NCBI RefSeq assembly: GCF_014837145.1
Contig: NZ_JACYFS010000004.1
Coordinates: forward strand, 1 to 64,000
From: Chryseobacterium caseinilyticum
Lineage (GTDB): Bacteria > Bacteroidota > Bacteroidia > Flavobacteriales > Weeksellaceae
Direction: 5' to 3'
Length of the DNA stretch: 64,000 nt
Made by a program: the position numbers and the translations under genes. Shown one piece after another: positions 35,557 to 44,680 of this stretch (the first letter of the stretch is position 1; each line of letters begins with the position of its first letter). A model generated the notes under the pieces. The model worked only from the letters and a program-made list of their open reading frames with translations, searched no databases and was not told where the DNA came from.

Positions 35557-36708
35557 CTACTTCACCCTAAACTTCTGCAATTGCTCTGGCGTATCACAGC
35601 AAACCTGTTCCATCACCTGTCTGAACTGCATTTTTAGCATTTCAATAATATGATCGCCACCTTTGTCACCTAAAGCACCAACAGCATACATAAATGTTCT
35701 ACCCATAAAGGTAAATTCTGCACCGCAACTCAGAGCACGGGCAACATCCGGACCGGTTCTTACGCCACTGTCCATCATAATTTTAATTTGACCTTTGTAT
35801 TTTTCGCTGATCTCTTTTACTACAGCAATAGTAGATTCTCCTGCATCAAGCTGCCTTCCACCATGATTGGAAATAATCATTCCGTCAAAACCTAAACGAA
35901 CTGCTTCTGCTGCATCTTCGTCGGAAGCCACGCCTTTGATGACCAGTTTTCCTTTCCACTTATCGCGGATGGCTTTGATTCGGTCTGAATTTAATCTGCC
36001 GGAAAAAGTGGAATTCATGAACTGTCCCAGTTGTTTCACATTCATGTTTTTGTCCATGTATTTTTCCATCGTTTTAAAACTCGGAACGCCATGTTTTAAA
36101 ATTTCAAGACACCATTCAGGTCTTGCTAAGGCTTGCGAAACATTTCTGAAATTCAGTTGTGGAGGCATCGCCAAACCGTTTCTAATCTCTTTTGCCCGGT
36201 AACCGAACGTGGGAACATCCGATAAAACGCACAGAACATCATACCCAGAAGCTTCACAACGATCAAGAATATCGTCACGCAACCATTCTTCTCTTGGATG
36301 ATAGAGTTGATACCATGCTTTTCCTTCGGTTAATTCGGCAATTCTTTCGATACTGCTCGTCGTTACCGTACTTAAAATAAAAGGAATATTATGCTTAAAA
36401 GCTGCTTTTGCTAAAATTTCAGGGGCATTGGGCCACATCAATCCTTGTAAACCAACGGGAGAGATTCCGAACGGAGCAGAATATTTTACACCGAATAATT
36501 CCGTTTCCATATTGGCTTCCGTGTAATTGTTGTTCAGATATTGCGGACGAAGCAGAACATCGCGCAATTCGCTTGTATTCCTATCGCGGTTGATATTTTC
36601 GTTACAGCCGCCATCCAGATATTCGAATGCGAAACGGGGCATTTTCTTTTTTGCTTTTTCGATCAGCAATTCGAGAGAAGCGTAGTTGGTATCAAATGGA
36701 AAGGACAT
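35557..36708 (-). CDS. lldD: FMN-dependent alpha-hydroxy-acid dehydrogenase/oxidase (L-lactate type)
   Basis: A 383-residue protein of the LldD/glycolate oxidase family. It has the N-terminal FAFEYLDGGCNENINRDRN segment, the FMN and substrate residues around ISPVGLQGLMWPNAP, and the catalytic region IISNHGGRQLDAGES with the active-site His. It oxidises an L-2-hydroxy acid, most likely L-lactate to pyruvate. Here it lies downstream of the rhamnose kinase on the same strand. The rhamnose pathway ends in L-lactate, so this enzyme would complete the route. A decayed copy of its 3' end lies at 33315-33530. It may act at the inner membrane with quinones, as LldD does; specificity is inferred from context. 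Confidence 0.88.
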   Translation of the reverse strand: MSFPFDTNYASLELLIEKAKKKMPRFAFEYLDGGCNENINRDRNTSELRDVLLRPQYLNNNYTEANMETELFGVKYSAPFGISPVGLQGLMWPNAPEILAKAAFKHNIPFILSTVTTSSIERIAELTEGKAWYQLYHPREEWLRDDILDRCEASGYDVLCVLSDVPTFGYRAKEIRNGLAMPPQLNFRNVSQALARPEWCLEILKHGVPSFKTMEKYMDKNMNVKQLGQFMNSTFSGRLNSDRIKAIRDKWKGKLVIKGVASDEDAAEAVRLGFDGMIISNHGGRQLDAGESTIAVVKEISEKYKGQIKIMMDSGVRTGPDVARALSCGAEFTFMGRTFMYAVGALGDKGGDHIIEMLKMQFRQVMEQVCCDTPEQLQKFRVK

Positions 36709-36718
36709 AGTTTGTTGT

Positions 36719-36756
36719 TAGATGTTGGATGTTGGGTGTTGGGTGATGGATGTTTA
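36719..36756. repeat. Simple GATGTTGG/GGTGTTGG repeat
   Basis: Degenerate tandem GATGTTGG-type units just upstream of the lldD start. The same kind of low-complexity run occurs in other spacers of the window. No coding potential. Confidence 0.5.
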
Positions 36757-36822
36757 ATTTGATGTTAAAAACTAAATTACTGTTTTTATTACCGGCATCT
36801 GACTTCCAGCTTCCAACAAAAT

Positions 36823-38208
36823 TTATAAATTAAGAATTAAAGGCTGAAGCACTTTCATCTGATAATGCTGCTGTAAAAAAGTTTCGTCTATTTTTTTGTT
36901 TGAAATCACCATTGATGCACCCAAAGCCGATCCCAACGGAGAATGGGTAGACATCACATTGTAATGCTGGAAATGGTGCGACATTAGTTTCATAAAAACA
37001 TCGTTATCTGTGAAGCCTCCGTCGATATAAATATTTTTTATTTCTGAATTTCCGATCGCATTGGTAATCGTATGAATCTGCAAATCCATTAATTCGATCA
37101 TTAATTGATGATAGGCTTCTTCGAAAGTTTCAAATGAATTTAAATCTGTTGCGGTAATCATTTTTCTTTTTAAAATAATCCCTTCAAAACGGAAATAAAT
37201 GTTTTTGTTTTTCATCAGACGCAGGTACAGATCCTGATCAAACTGCACTTCTCTGTGAAAACCATATTCTTTTCCATAGTACGCACACAGTTTTTCAACC
37301 TGAATTTTATACTCATTTCCCATGAAAAAACGGGATGCTTTCACACGTTTTCCGTCAATTCGCATGTAGTTCAGACAGTTGTTTTCGATATCTTCATCCG
37401 TTAAACTTTCATCGTTGAATGGATTTAAAGAAATACTCCATGTTCCTGTTGAAAGCAGTAAAAATGGTTCTTTTTTACTTAAAATATAAGGCAACAGTGC
37501 GGAAGAACTGTCGTGAATTCCAACGCCGATTTTAATTTTTTTATTTCTGTAAGACGTGTTGATGCTTGCAGAGGTTGGAACAATTGGTCCCAATAATGCA
37601 TCAATTCCCTCTTCATAAACCCAGTCATGATAATCTGCTTTGTCGTAATCCCAAAGGTTGGTATGACAGCCGATTGAGGTAAATTCAGAAACGCAAATTC
37701 CGGTAAATAAATACGATAAATACTGTGGTAAATGAAGACTGTAACGGATTTTTTTGAAAACTTCCGGATGTTTGTATTTTAACCAGAATAACTGCAGTCC
37801 TGAGTTCAACATTCCGGTTTGTGGAGATGCTGTTTCGCGGGCAATTTTCAGTTTGCTGCCATGTTTTTCGTAAAATAAATCAAGAATATCCTGATCCATT
37901 GGTTTGGTGTAGTTGTACAAAGGCGTCAGAACATTTCCTTTCTGATCAAGGTGCACAAAACTCGCTCCGTACGTAGAAAAATTGATGGCTTTTACTTCAA
38001 AATTTTCATCATCGAGAATGGCATTGAAGTTATCTTTGATCCAGTTTTGCAATGCTGCCAAATCTTCTGTGGGATAACCATCTTCATCGGTGGTAAGGGG
38101 AAGTTCGGTATATTCACGCACAACTTCTTTGTAATTTTTATCAAATAAAAAAAACTTTTTGTTGGTTTTTCCAATATCAAATACGATGGTTACCTTTTTT
38201 TTGGACAT
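36823..38208 (-). CDS. rhaB: FGGY-family sugar kinase, probable L-rhamnulokinase
   Basis: A 461-residue FGGY kinase: N-terminal phosphate loop VFDIGKTNKKFFLFD, FGGY_N region FSTYGASFVHLDQKGN, sugar/ATP cleft IGVGIHDSSSALLPY with its catalytic Asp near residue 233, and C-terminal YIDGGFTDND and SPLGSALGASM. FGGY enzymes phosphorylate ketoses such as L-rhamnulose, L-fuculose or xylulose. The isomerase and rhamnulose-1-P aldolase upstream make L-rhamnulose the likely substrate. The symbol rests on context, not on sequence alone. It is separated from rhaI by 310 bp with a terminator, so it may have its own promoter. Confidence 0.82.
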   Translation of the reverse strand: MSKKKVTIVFDIGKTNKKFFLFDKNYKEVVREYTELPLTTDEDGYPTEDLAALQNWIKDNFNAILDDENFEVKAINFSTYGASFVHLDQKGNVLTPLYNYTKPMDQDILDLFYEKHGSKLKIARETASPQTGMLNSGLQLFWLKYKHPEVFKKIRYSLHLPQYLSYLFTGICVSEFTSIGCHTNLWDYDKADYHDWVYEEGIDALLGPIVPTSASINTSYRNKKIKIGVGIHDSSSALLPYILSKKEPFLLLSTGTWSISLNPFNDESLTDEDIENNCLNYMRIDGKRVKASRFFMGNEYKIQVEKLCAYYGKEYGFHREVQFDQDLYLRLMKNKNIYFRFEGIILKRKMITATDLNSFETFEEAYHQLMIELMDLQIHTITNAIGNSEIKNIYIDGGFTDNDVFMKLMSHHFQHYNVMSTHSPLGSALGASMVISNKKIDETFLQQHYQMKVLQPLILNL

Positions 38209-38518
38209 TCCTGAGATGAATTTAATGATTTATTATAAATGGGAATTAGTTTCTTTCAAAATTTGATTTAGAATCAGTTTAAAATTTTTTCTTTTAACGC
38301 AAAGAGCGTAAAGATTTTTCTTTAACTTTTCCTGCATATCTTCAGTTCGTCCCGAAGTTTCGGAATTTTACTTGGCAAGGAAATACGAATGTATAAATTT
38401 TAAAAACCATTAAAAAGTGTTTAGTTATTAATCCTAAACACTTTTAACGGTAATAATTAAGGATATATAATTAAACTTTCGATTGCACCTGAAAGTAATT
38501 ATCAAATTAAAACGGATC
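38209..38518. other. Spacer between rhaI and the kinase gene
   Basis: 310 bp. It contains the rhaI terminator (38412-38445) and a TTAACGCAAAGAGCGTAAAG motif at 38294-38313 of the dispersed CGCAAAG type. No promoter consensus is clear for the kinase gene. Confidence 0.4.
38412..38445 (-). terminator. Terminator of rhaI
   Basis: AAAAGTGTTTAG pairs with CTAAACACTTTT (12 bp) around a 9-nt loop; on the minus strand it ends in a T-run. It lies about 75 nt after the rhaI stop. Confidence 0.82.
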
Positions 38519-39796
38519 TTACAATCCGGTTGCTTTTGCCCAGCCTCTCTCAGAAATCAAAGTTTCTCTCACCTTTAAATTTCTGTAAGCAGCGATCGGG
38601 TCTAAAGCCGCGCCAGTCTGCAGTCTTGCCGCTTTTAACAACGGACGGACATCTGTTCTGTATGCATTCTGCAAAATATCCTGCGCCGCAACAACGTCAT
38701 TATTAAGTTGTGCTTCTTTTAAAGCTTTCTGATCAACCAAAAGTGCCTGAGCATAAGCGATTAAGATGGCTTCCAAAGACTGTAATAAATCTTCCAGAGG
38801 ATCTTTGATGTTGTGACTTGCGTCAATCATCCAAGCCGGATAAGGATTGTTTTTATTATTTTCCATTCCGTACACCAATTCGTTGAAGATGAGGAATAAA
38901 GCATAAGGTTTGATAGAACCTACCGTCAAATCATCATCACCATATTTGCTGTCATTGAAGTGGAAACCACCCAATTTACCTTTGTACATCAATGTTGCAA
39001 CAATTTGTTCGATATTCGTGTTTGGTAAATGGTGACCCAAATCAACTAAAGTAAAAGCTCTTTCGCCACAAGCGTTTGCCAACATGAAAGAAGTTCCCCA
39101 ATCCTGAATTGTTGTTGAGTAGAAATTCGGTTCGTACGGTTTGTATTCGATGAACAATTTCCAGTCTTCCGGCATTCCTGCGTAGATTTCTTTTAAGCTT
39201 TTTTCAGTGTTTGATAAAGCAGTCTGGAAATTCAGCTGTCCAGGAAAACTTGCTCCGTCAGCCAACCAAACGGTTAAGCTTTTCGAATCTAATTCTTTTC
39301 CGATTCTGATTACTTCTTTGTTGTGTTCAACAGCATAAGCTCTCGAATCTTCGTTTGCAGAATTTAAAGAACCGAATTTGTACGAATGTTTTGCATCCGG
39401 CTGATCCTGAAATGTGTTTGAATTCATTGCATCAAAGATCAGTCCGTGAGATGCTGCACTTTCTTTCAAAGCACTTACATCACTAGGAATATCCCATGGA
39501 ATGTGTAGTGAAACCGCTCCAGCAGAATGAGTCAGTGCGTGAAGCAATCCAACGTCATCTAATTTCTGTTCCAAAACAGCAGGTTCGCCACCGTAAGAAA
39601 ATCTTCCGAAACGGGTTCCACCTGCGCCTAAAGCCCAGCTTGGAATTGCCACCTGAAAATCGGCGATTTTGTTAACGATTTCAGTAACGTCTGAACCTGA
39701 TTTTGTTAATTTATCTGATAAATATGCGAAGTCTGAATTAAAATTTTCAACTTCGTTTTTATTGTGTTGTTCAATGATATCTTTTCCTATAATCAT
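38519..39796 (-). CDS. rhaI: L-rhamnose isomerase (RhaI type, xylose-isomerase-like TIM barrel)
   Basis: A 425-residue sugar isomerase: VAIPSWALGAGGTRFGRF near the N-terminus, HIPWDIP, a metal-binding set FIEYKPYEP (Glu), VDLGHHLPNTN (Asp, His), GGFHFNDSKYGDDDLT (His, Asp) and WMIDASHNIKD. This is the signature of the Pseudomonas-type RhaI and not of E. coli RhaA. The enzyme converts L-rhamnose to L-rhamnulose in the cytoplasm with Mn or Zn. It lies between the aldolase and kinase genes, in pathway order. A 164-bp inverted-repeat element separates it from the upstream aldolase gene, and a terminator follows, so it can be read with the aldolase transcript. Confidence 0.93.
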   Translation of the reverse strand: MIIGKDIIEQHNKNEVENFNSDFAYLSDKLTKSGSDVTEIVNKIADFQVAIPSWALGAGGTRFGRFSYGGEPAVLEQKLDDVGLLHALTHSAGAVSLHIPWDIPSDVSALKESAASHGLIFDAMNSNTFQDQPDAKHSYKFGSLNSANEDSRAYAVEHNKEVIRIGKELDSKSLTVWLADGASFPGQLNFQTALSNTEKSLKEIYAGMPEDWKLFIEYKPYEPNFYSTTIQDWGTSFMLANACGERAFTLVDLGHHLPNTNIEQIVATLMYKGKLGGFHFNDSKYGDDDLTVGSIKPYALFLIFNELVYGMENNKNNPYPAWMIDASHNIKDPLEDLLQSLEAILIAYAQALLVDQKALKEAQLNNDVVAAQDILQNAYRTDVRPLLKAARLQTGAALDPIAAYRNLKVRETLISERGWAKATGL

Positions 39797-39819
39797 GATT
39801 TATTTTTAAATTTATTTTT

Positions 39820-39983
39820 ACCACAAAAGTCACAAAAGCTTTCCTGAAAATTTCTAGCTTTAATGTTTTGCGCATTAAAGTTCAAATAAGCCTTGTCTTT
39901 TCAATTCAACAAATTTCGGTAATCCTTATTTGATCTTTTCAGAATCCGAATAATAACTTGAATAACTTTGTGCCTTTTGTGGT
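39820..39983. repeat. MITE-like element between aldolase and rhaI genes
   Basis: Terminal cores ACCACAAAAGTCACAAA and TTTGTGCCTTTTGTGGT are inverted copies at 16 of 17 positions. It fills nearly the whole spacer (39797-39996) and codes for nothing. A single matching end lies at 58358-58374. Confidence 0.6.
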
Positions 39984-39996
39984 TAAATTTTTAATA

Positions 39997-42099
39997 TTAT
40001 CTTGGGAAAGCATTCGCCATTCCGCCATCTACATTGATGATATTTCCTGTGGTTTTATCTAAGATCGCAACACAAGCGAAAACTCCGTTGGCGATGTCTT
40101 CAGGAAGGATAATTTCGTTTAATAAATTTCTTTTTGCGTAAAATGCAGGCAATTCTTCTACAGAAATTCCGTTGGCTTTTGCACGGCCTTCTGCCCAAGA
40201 ACCTTCCCAGATTTTGCTTCCAACGATAACCCCGTCAGGATTTACAACGTTTACACGGATTTTATCAGCTGCCAATTCTGCTGCCAATAATCTTGTCATG
40301 TGCTGTTGCGCTGCTTTTGCAGTTCCGTAGGCTACGTTGTTTGGTCCGGCAACCAATCCGTTTTTACTTGCAATGCTTACAATGTCTCCACCTAAATTTT
40401 GCTTTTTCAAAACCTCAGCACCACTTTTCGCCATTAAGAACTGACCTTTTACCAAAACATTTTCCAGTAAATCCCAGTCTTTTGTAGTGGTGTCTTCTAA
40501 AGATTTAGAAATAGCCAAACCTGCAGAATGCACGATAATGTCTACTCCACCAAAAGCTAAAACAGCTTCTTTGAAAGCGTTCGCGATTGCCTCTTCGCTG
40601 GTCACATCACAAGTCACGGCTACAGCCTGATCTTTGCTGTATTTTGCTGTTACAGATTCTACTGCTTCCTGATTTAAATCTGTGTAAACAACGACTGCAC
40701 CTTCCTGAACCATTTTGTCAGCAATTGCCTGCCCGATTCCACCACCTGCTCCGGTTACGATAGCAACTTTTCTCGAAAGTGGTTTTTCTTTTGGCATTCT
40801 CTGAAGCTTCGCTTCTTCCAATAACCAGTATTCGATATCGAATGCTTCCTGTCTTGGCAGAGAAGTGTATTCAGAAATTGCTTCTGCGCCACGCATAACG
40901 TTGATTGCATTCACGTAAAATTCATTCGCAACACGCGTTGTCTGCTTATCTTTTGAGAAACTGAACATTCCAACTCCCGGGTAGATGATGATCACCGGAT
41001 TCGGGTCACGCATTGCAGGGCTGTTTGGATGTTTGCAGGTTTCGTAATAGTCTTTGTATTCCTGTCTGTACTGTTCGAAAAGTGGATTTAATTTTTCTAA
41101 AATAGCTTTCGAATCACCTAAATCTTCATTTTTATCTAAAGTCAACACTAAAGGCTGAATTTTTGTTCTTAAGAAGTGATCCGGACAAGAAGTTCCAAGC
41201 GGAGCCAGTCTTTCTAAATCATTGCTATTAATATATTCCAAAACAACGTCGCTGTCTGTGAAATGACCGACCATTCTGTTTTCAGAAGATGCTAAACCTC
41301 TCAACAAAGGCATGATTTGAGCAGCTTTGTTTTTACGTTCTTCAGCAGGTAGAGATTCTACTTTCTGTCCTCCAAAAACCTGTCCTTTTTCTTCGATTTT
41401 TTTAGCGATATATTCAGAAGCCATTTCGATTACTTCCAGACTGTTCATGTAAGATTCGTAAGAAGTGTCTCCCCATGTGAACAGACCGTGGCTTCCCAAA
41501 ACGATTCCTCTGATTCCTGGATTATCGGCTAAACATTTTTCCAACTGTAAACCTAAATCAAAACCGGGACGCTGCCATGGAACCCAGCCCATTGTATCTC
41601 CCCAGATTTCTTTGGTAATCGCTTCGCTGTCTTTAGCGGCAGCTACTGCAATTAATGCATCCGGGTGAAGGTGATCGATATGTTTGAATGGAAGTAAACC
41701 GTGAAGTGGCGTATCAATAGAAGGCGCTTTGCTTTCAAGATCAAAAATACAGTGGTCGAATAAACCAACCATTCTGTCTTCGTCTGCAAGACCTCCGTAA
41801 ACATTTTTTAGATTTCTTAATCTTTCCGTATATAATCCGGCGATCCCTTTTCTGGTAAGCGTTCCGATGTCTCCACCTGAACCTTTTACCCACATTACCT
41901 CAACTTCTTCGTTGGTCAAAGGATCTTTTTCGATGGTTTTGCAACTTGTGTTACCACCACCATAATTGGTAATTCTAAGGTCTGCTCCTAATATGTTTGA
42001 ACGGTATAAAAATAAAGCCACCTGGTCGTCGCCAAATGATGCAGCTTTTTCTTCGTCCCATAAATAATCTACGTATTTAAATGTTTTTACGTTTTCCAT
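39997..42099 (-). CDS. Bifunctional rhamnulose-1-phosphate aldolase / L-lactaldehyde dehydrogenase
   Basis: A 700-residue fusion. Residues 1-400 are a class II aldolase domain (KGSGGDIGTL; metal site in IDHLHPDALIA; GSHGLFTWGD). Residues 425-700 are a short-chain dehydrogenase (AIVTGAGGGIGQAIADKM cofactor loop; catalytic NVAYGTAKAA with Tyr and Lys). Homologues (the RhaEW type) split L-rhamnulose-1-P into dihydroxyacetone phosphate and L-lactaldehyde, and oxidise the latter to L-lactate with NAD. A -7 box lies at 42129-42136, and a candidate regulator site overlaps the -33 region. It is the first gene of the catabolic transcript. Confidence 0.93.
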   Translation of the reverse strand: MENVKTFKYVDYLWDEEKAASFGDDQVALFLYRSNILGADLRITNYGGGNTSCKTIEKDPLTNEEVEVMWVKGSGGDIGTLTRKGIAGLYTERLRNLKNVYGGLADEDRMVGLFDHCIFDLESKAPSIDTPLHGLLPFKHIDHLHPDALIAVAAAKDSEAITKEIWGDTMGWVPWQRPGFDLGLQLEKCLADNPGIRGIVLGSHGLFTWGDTSYESYMNSLEVIEMASEYIAKKIEEKGQVFGGQKVESLPAEERKNKAAQIMPLLRGLASSENRMVGHFTDSDVVLEYINSNDLERLAPLGTSCPDHFLRTKIQPLVLTLDKNEDLGDSKAILEKLNPLFEQYRQEYKDYYETCKHPNSPAMRDPNPVIIIYPGVGMFSFSKDKQTTRVANEFYVNAINVMRGAEAISEYTSLPRQEAFDIEYWLLEEAKLQRMPKEKPLSRKVAIVTGAGGGIGQAIADKMVQEGAVVVYTDLNQEAVESVTAKYSKDQAVAVTCDVTSEEAIANAFKEAVLAFGGVDIIVHSAGLAISKSLEDTTTKDWDLLENVLVKGQFLMAKSGAEVLKKQNLGGDIVSIASKNGLVAGPNNVAYGTAKAAQQHMTRLLAAELAADKIRVNVVNPDGVIVGSKIWEGSWAEGRAKANGISVEELPAFYAKRNLLNEIILPEDIANGVFACVAILDKTTGNIINVDGGMANAFPR

Positions 42100-42128
42100 T
42101 TGTTTTCTTTTTGTTTCTGAATTTTACT

Positions 42129-42136
42129 CAAATTTA
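42129..42136 (-). promoter_or_regulatory. -7 box of the rhamnulose-1-P aldolase gene
   Basis: TAAATTTG on the minus strand, about 30 nt before the ATG. The -33 region lacks TTTG and is overlapped by a palindromic motif, as expected for a regulated promoter. Confidence 0.5.
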
Positions 42137-42153
42137 GACTGTTATCTAATTTA

Positions 42154-42176
42154 CAGCATCCCGTACTATACTGCTG
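42154..42176 (-). promoter_or_regulatory. Candidate operator of the rhamnose regulon, site 1
   Basis: Inverted ends CAGCA and TGCTG bracket 13 nt. The core AGCATCCCGTACTATACTGC matches a site upstream of susC (47790-47809) at 15 of 20 positions. It overlaps the -33 region of the aldolase promoter. Binding by the GntR protein encoded at 30320 is a guess. Confidence 0.4.
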
Positions 42177-42380
42177 AATGCTTCTTTTAGAAAATAATTA
42201 ACATTTAATTTAAAATCAGATTAAATGTTTATGACAATCGTGAAGAGTAATTTATAATTAATAGTTTGTGATTGAGCGGATAAAAATTTAAACAGGTAAT
42301 AAAAATCAAAGCAGTATCAGAGAAATTCTGAAAGAATAAAGGTCAATTTTGCCGTTTTTGTCACTTTATAAACACAAGCA

Positions 42381-42399
42381 ATCGGTATAATATCGGTAT
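42381..42399. promoter_or_regulatory. Direct repeat ATCGGTAT x2
   Basis: ATCGGTAT occurs twice with starts 11 bp apart, one helical turn, in the gap between the susD terminator and the aldolase promoter. This spacing is typical of tandem half-sites for a DNA-binding protein; none is identified. Confidence 0.3.
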
Positions 42400-42507
42400 C
42401 AGGTTCCTATAAGCTTCACTTGACATTGCGACTATTCAAATAAACTGAAGTTTGGCACTTTGACAAAAAGTTAAAAACTTAACTAAAAATGAACTTTGCT
42501 TAAAATT

Positions 42508-42556
42508 AAAAAAGCAGCCAAAGCGATAACTTGTTTATGGCACAGGGCTGCTTTTT
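42508..42556 (-). terminator. Terminator of susCD
   Basis: AAAAAGCAGCC pairs with GGCTGCTTTTT (11 bp) around a long loop, about 40 nt after the susD stop. On the minus strand the stem ends in a T-run. Confidence 0.8.
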
Positions 42557-42596
42557 ACTGCTTATTTTATAATGTTTAAATTACATTGTTTTCAAA

Positions 42597-44660
42597 TTAA
42601 TAACCAGGCAACTGTGTAAGGTTAGGGTTATCAATCATTGGATGACCGGCAGCTTGGTTTGCGAACGGTAATAATTCTGTTTTATTCGGTACAAAACCAT
42701 AGAATAAACCGTCACCACCACCTTCAATCCAGTTTGGATACGTTCCGCCATTTTCGGCCGAACCGGTTGGTTTAGTATAAATGATTGCTCCGATTTGAAG
42801 TACATTGAAACCACTTGTAAATCCTACTGCCTTTCTTGAGTTTCCGTTGAATGTACTTGTATAGGCTTCAAACATTCTTGCAGGATACCATTTATCATCA
42901 GTTGTAGAGGTTTGCCCGTTTGCTGCTGCAATTCCTTTAAGCGTAGTCTGGAAGGCTGCATAGTTTGCAGAACTTGTAGGAACTGCTGAGGCAGCGGCAA
43001 TCTGAGCTGGGTTCGTTAAATCAATATACGTAACCGCCAAGAACGGATCTCCGTAAACCTGATTATTTTTATGATATTTGTAAAGACGAAGTGTCGGCGT
43101 GTTGGCATAAGCACCTGTTTTGTTTGAAAGATCTTTCATAGCCTGTCTTGTAGCCAGGATTTCGCTTTCAAGCTTGTTCATTCTGATTAAATCTGTACGA
43201 AGGTTAAACTCTCCTGCAAATTCCCATTTTCTTTCCTGAACAAGTGCCTGATCGAAAGCAGCCTGCCCTGAAGGAACTGCCATAGAGCCAATACCTGCAC
43301 GGTTTCTGACCTGCTGTAATGCTGCAATACCTGCTGCTGTAGGACCATTATTTAAATAATTCTGAGTTTCTGCAAACATCAAAAGTACATCAGCATATCT
43401 GATCAAAGGTACATTCAGGTTACGTGAATCTGCAGCCTGAGGCTCTACACACCAAGAAATTCTGAATTTCCCCGGCATAATACATGAAAATGTAGTTCCT
43501 ACATCAACCCAGGTATCAGTAGCTGCACCGCCATTTAAGAAATAGATACTGTAAGAAGTACAAGATACATCTCTTCTGGTGTCTCCCGGAGCGAATGACA
43601 GGTAGTACGTTGGCAATAAAAACTGTAAAGCTTTACGTGATCCATAAACACCACCACGACTACCCGGGTGTGCATACACTCCGAATCCGCCATTGGTATT
43701 AGGCCCAAACTGAGCAATCTGGAACATCACTTCCTGATTCAGCGTGCTTAAGTTTCTTCTGCAGAAGTTGAACCAAAGACTTTCGAAACCACTTTTACCT
43801 CCTGAGGCCTGCATCAAAGAGTTTTGACCTCCATTGATTACAGCTAAACATGCATCGTTTGCAATCTGATACAGTTGCTGTACCCTTGCATTATCGGGAC
43901 GACGGGACATTGTACCTGGTGTAGAAGTATTTAAAGGCCAACGAAGTGAATATCCACCAGCATACAGTGCGATTCTCGCTAAAAGAGCATTGGCTGCAGG
44001 TCTTGTTAATCTTTCTGTGGTAGGGTAACCAGCCTGGCCTAAAGTTGGCATTGCCGGAATAGATTGCTGAAGATCTGCGATGATATGATCATAAATCTCG
44101 TCACGTGAAGCACGTTTTGGGTATAAAGTACTCGGGTCGTTAGGATCCAGTTCTTCGAGAGGCAACCAAACAGCAGGAACATCCCCATAGACTCTTATTA
44201 AGTTATAGTAGCAATATGCTCTGATTGCTTTAGCCTCCGCAATTAAAGCATCCCGTCTAGCACTCACTTCCAGTGTTGACAATCTACTGATAGCAATGTT
44301 TGTTCTTTCAATAGACTGATACATTGTAGAGTAAATACCCGTAAGTGTATTGGGCGTAAAAGCGTCGTATTTGTAATTACAGATATTGTATTTTGAATTG
44401 TTGGTAGAGCCATCTTCAGCTGAGTGCATTACGGTATCGCCTGCCCCCATCTGATAATACATTTCAGTAGGTACTAAAGCTCTGTAACATCCCTGTATAA
44501 ACATATCTGCAGTTGGCAAATCTTTAAATGCCGATTCGGTATCTATAGCTGTGTAGGAAGGCTGATCGAGAAAATCTTCACTACAAGAATTAACGAATAG
44601 AGTGGCAATCACCAAAGAAGGGATGACCAGCAAGCTTTTTACAAAAGTATATTTTTTCAT
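42597..44660 (-). CDS. SusD/RagB-family outer-membrane glycan-binding lipoprotein
   Basis: A 687-residue lipoprotein: signal peptide ending in the lipobox LFVNSCSED (Cys near 26), then the SusD helical TPR-like region (FIQGCYRALVPTEMYYQ; AEAKAIRAYCYYNLIRVYGD, the hallmark of SusD proteins) and a C-terminal half with the typical RNRAGI and QERKWEFAGE motifs. It caps the paired SusC channel and binds oligosaccharide at the cell surface. It starts 20 nt after susC, and a terminator follows. Its glycan is probably a rhamnogalacturonan-derived oligosaccharide, judging from the neighbouring enzymes. Confidence 0.95.
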   Translation of the reverse strand: MKKYTFVKSLLVIPSLVIATLFVNSCSEDFLDQPSYTAIDTESAFKDLPTADMFIQGCYRALVPTEMYYQMGAGDTVMHSAEDGSTNNSKYNICNYKYDAFTPNTLTGIYSTMYQSIERTNIAISRLSTLEVSARRDALIAEAKAIRAYCYYNLIRVYGDVPAVWLPLEELDPNDPSTLYPKRASRDEIYDHIIADLQQSIPAMPTLGQAGYPTTERLTRPAANALLARIALYAGGYSLRWPLNTSTPGTMSRRPDNARVQQLYQIANDACLAVINGGQNSLMQASGGKSGFESLWFNFCRRNLSTLNQEVMFQIAQFGPNTNGGFGVYAHPGSRGGVYGSRKALQFLLPTYYLSFAPGDTRRDVSCTSYSIYFLNGGAATDTWVDVGTTFSCIMPGKFRISWCVEPQAADSRNLNVPLIRYADVLLMFAETQNYLNNGPTAAGIAALQQVRNRAGIGSMAVPSGQAAFDQALVQERKWEFAGEFNLRTDLIRMNKLESEILATRQAMKDLSNKTGAYANTPTLRLYKYHKNNQVYGDPFLAVTYIDLTNPAQIAAASAVPTSSANYAAFQTTLKGIAAANGQTSTTDDKWYPARMFEAYTSTFNGNSRKAVGFTSGFNVLQIGAIIYTKPTGSAENGGTYPNWIEGGGDGLFYGFVPNKTELLPFANQAAGHPMIDNPNLTQLPGY

Positions 44661-44680
44661 GATATTTAAATTTAAATAAG

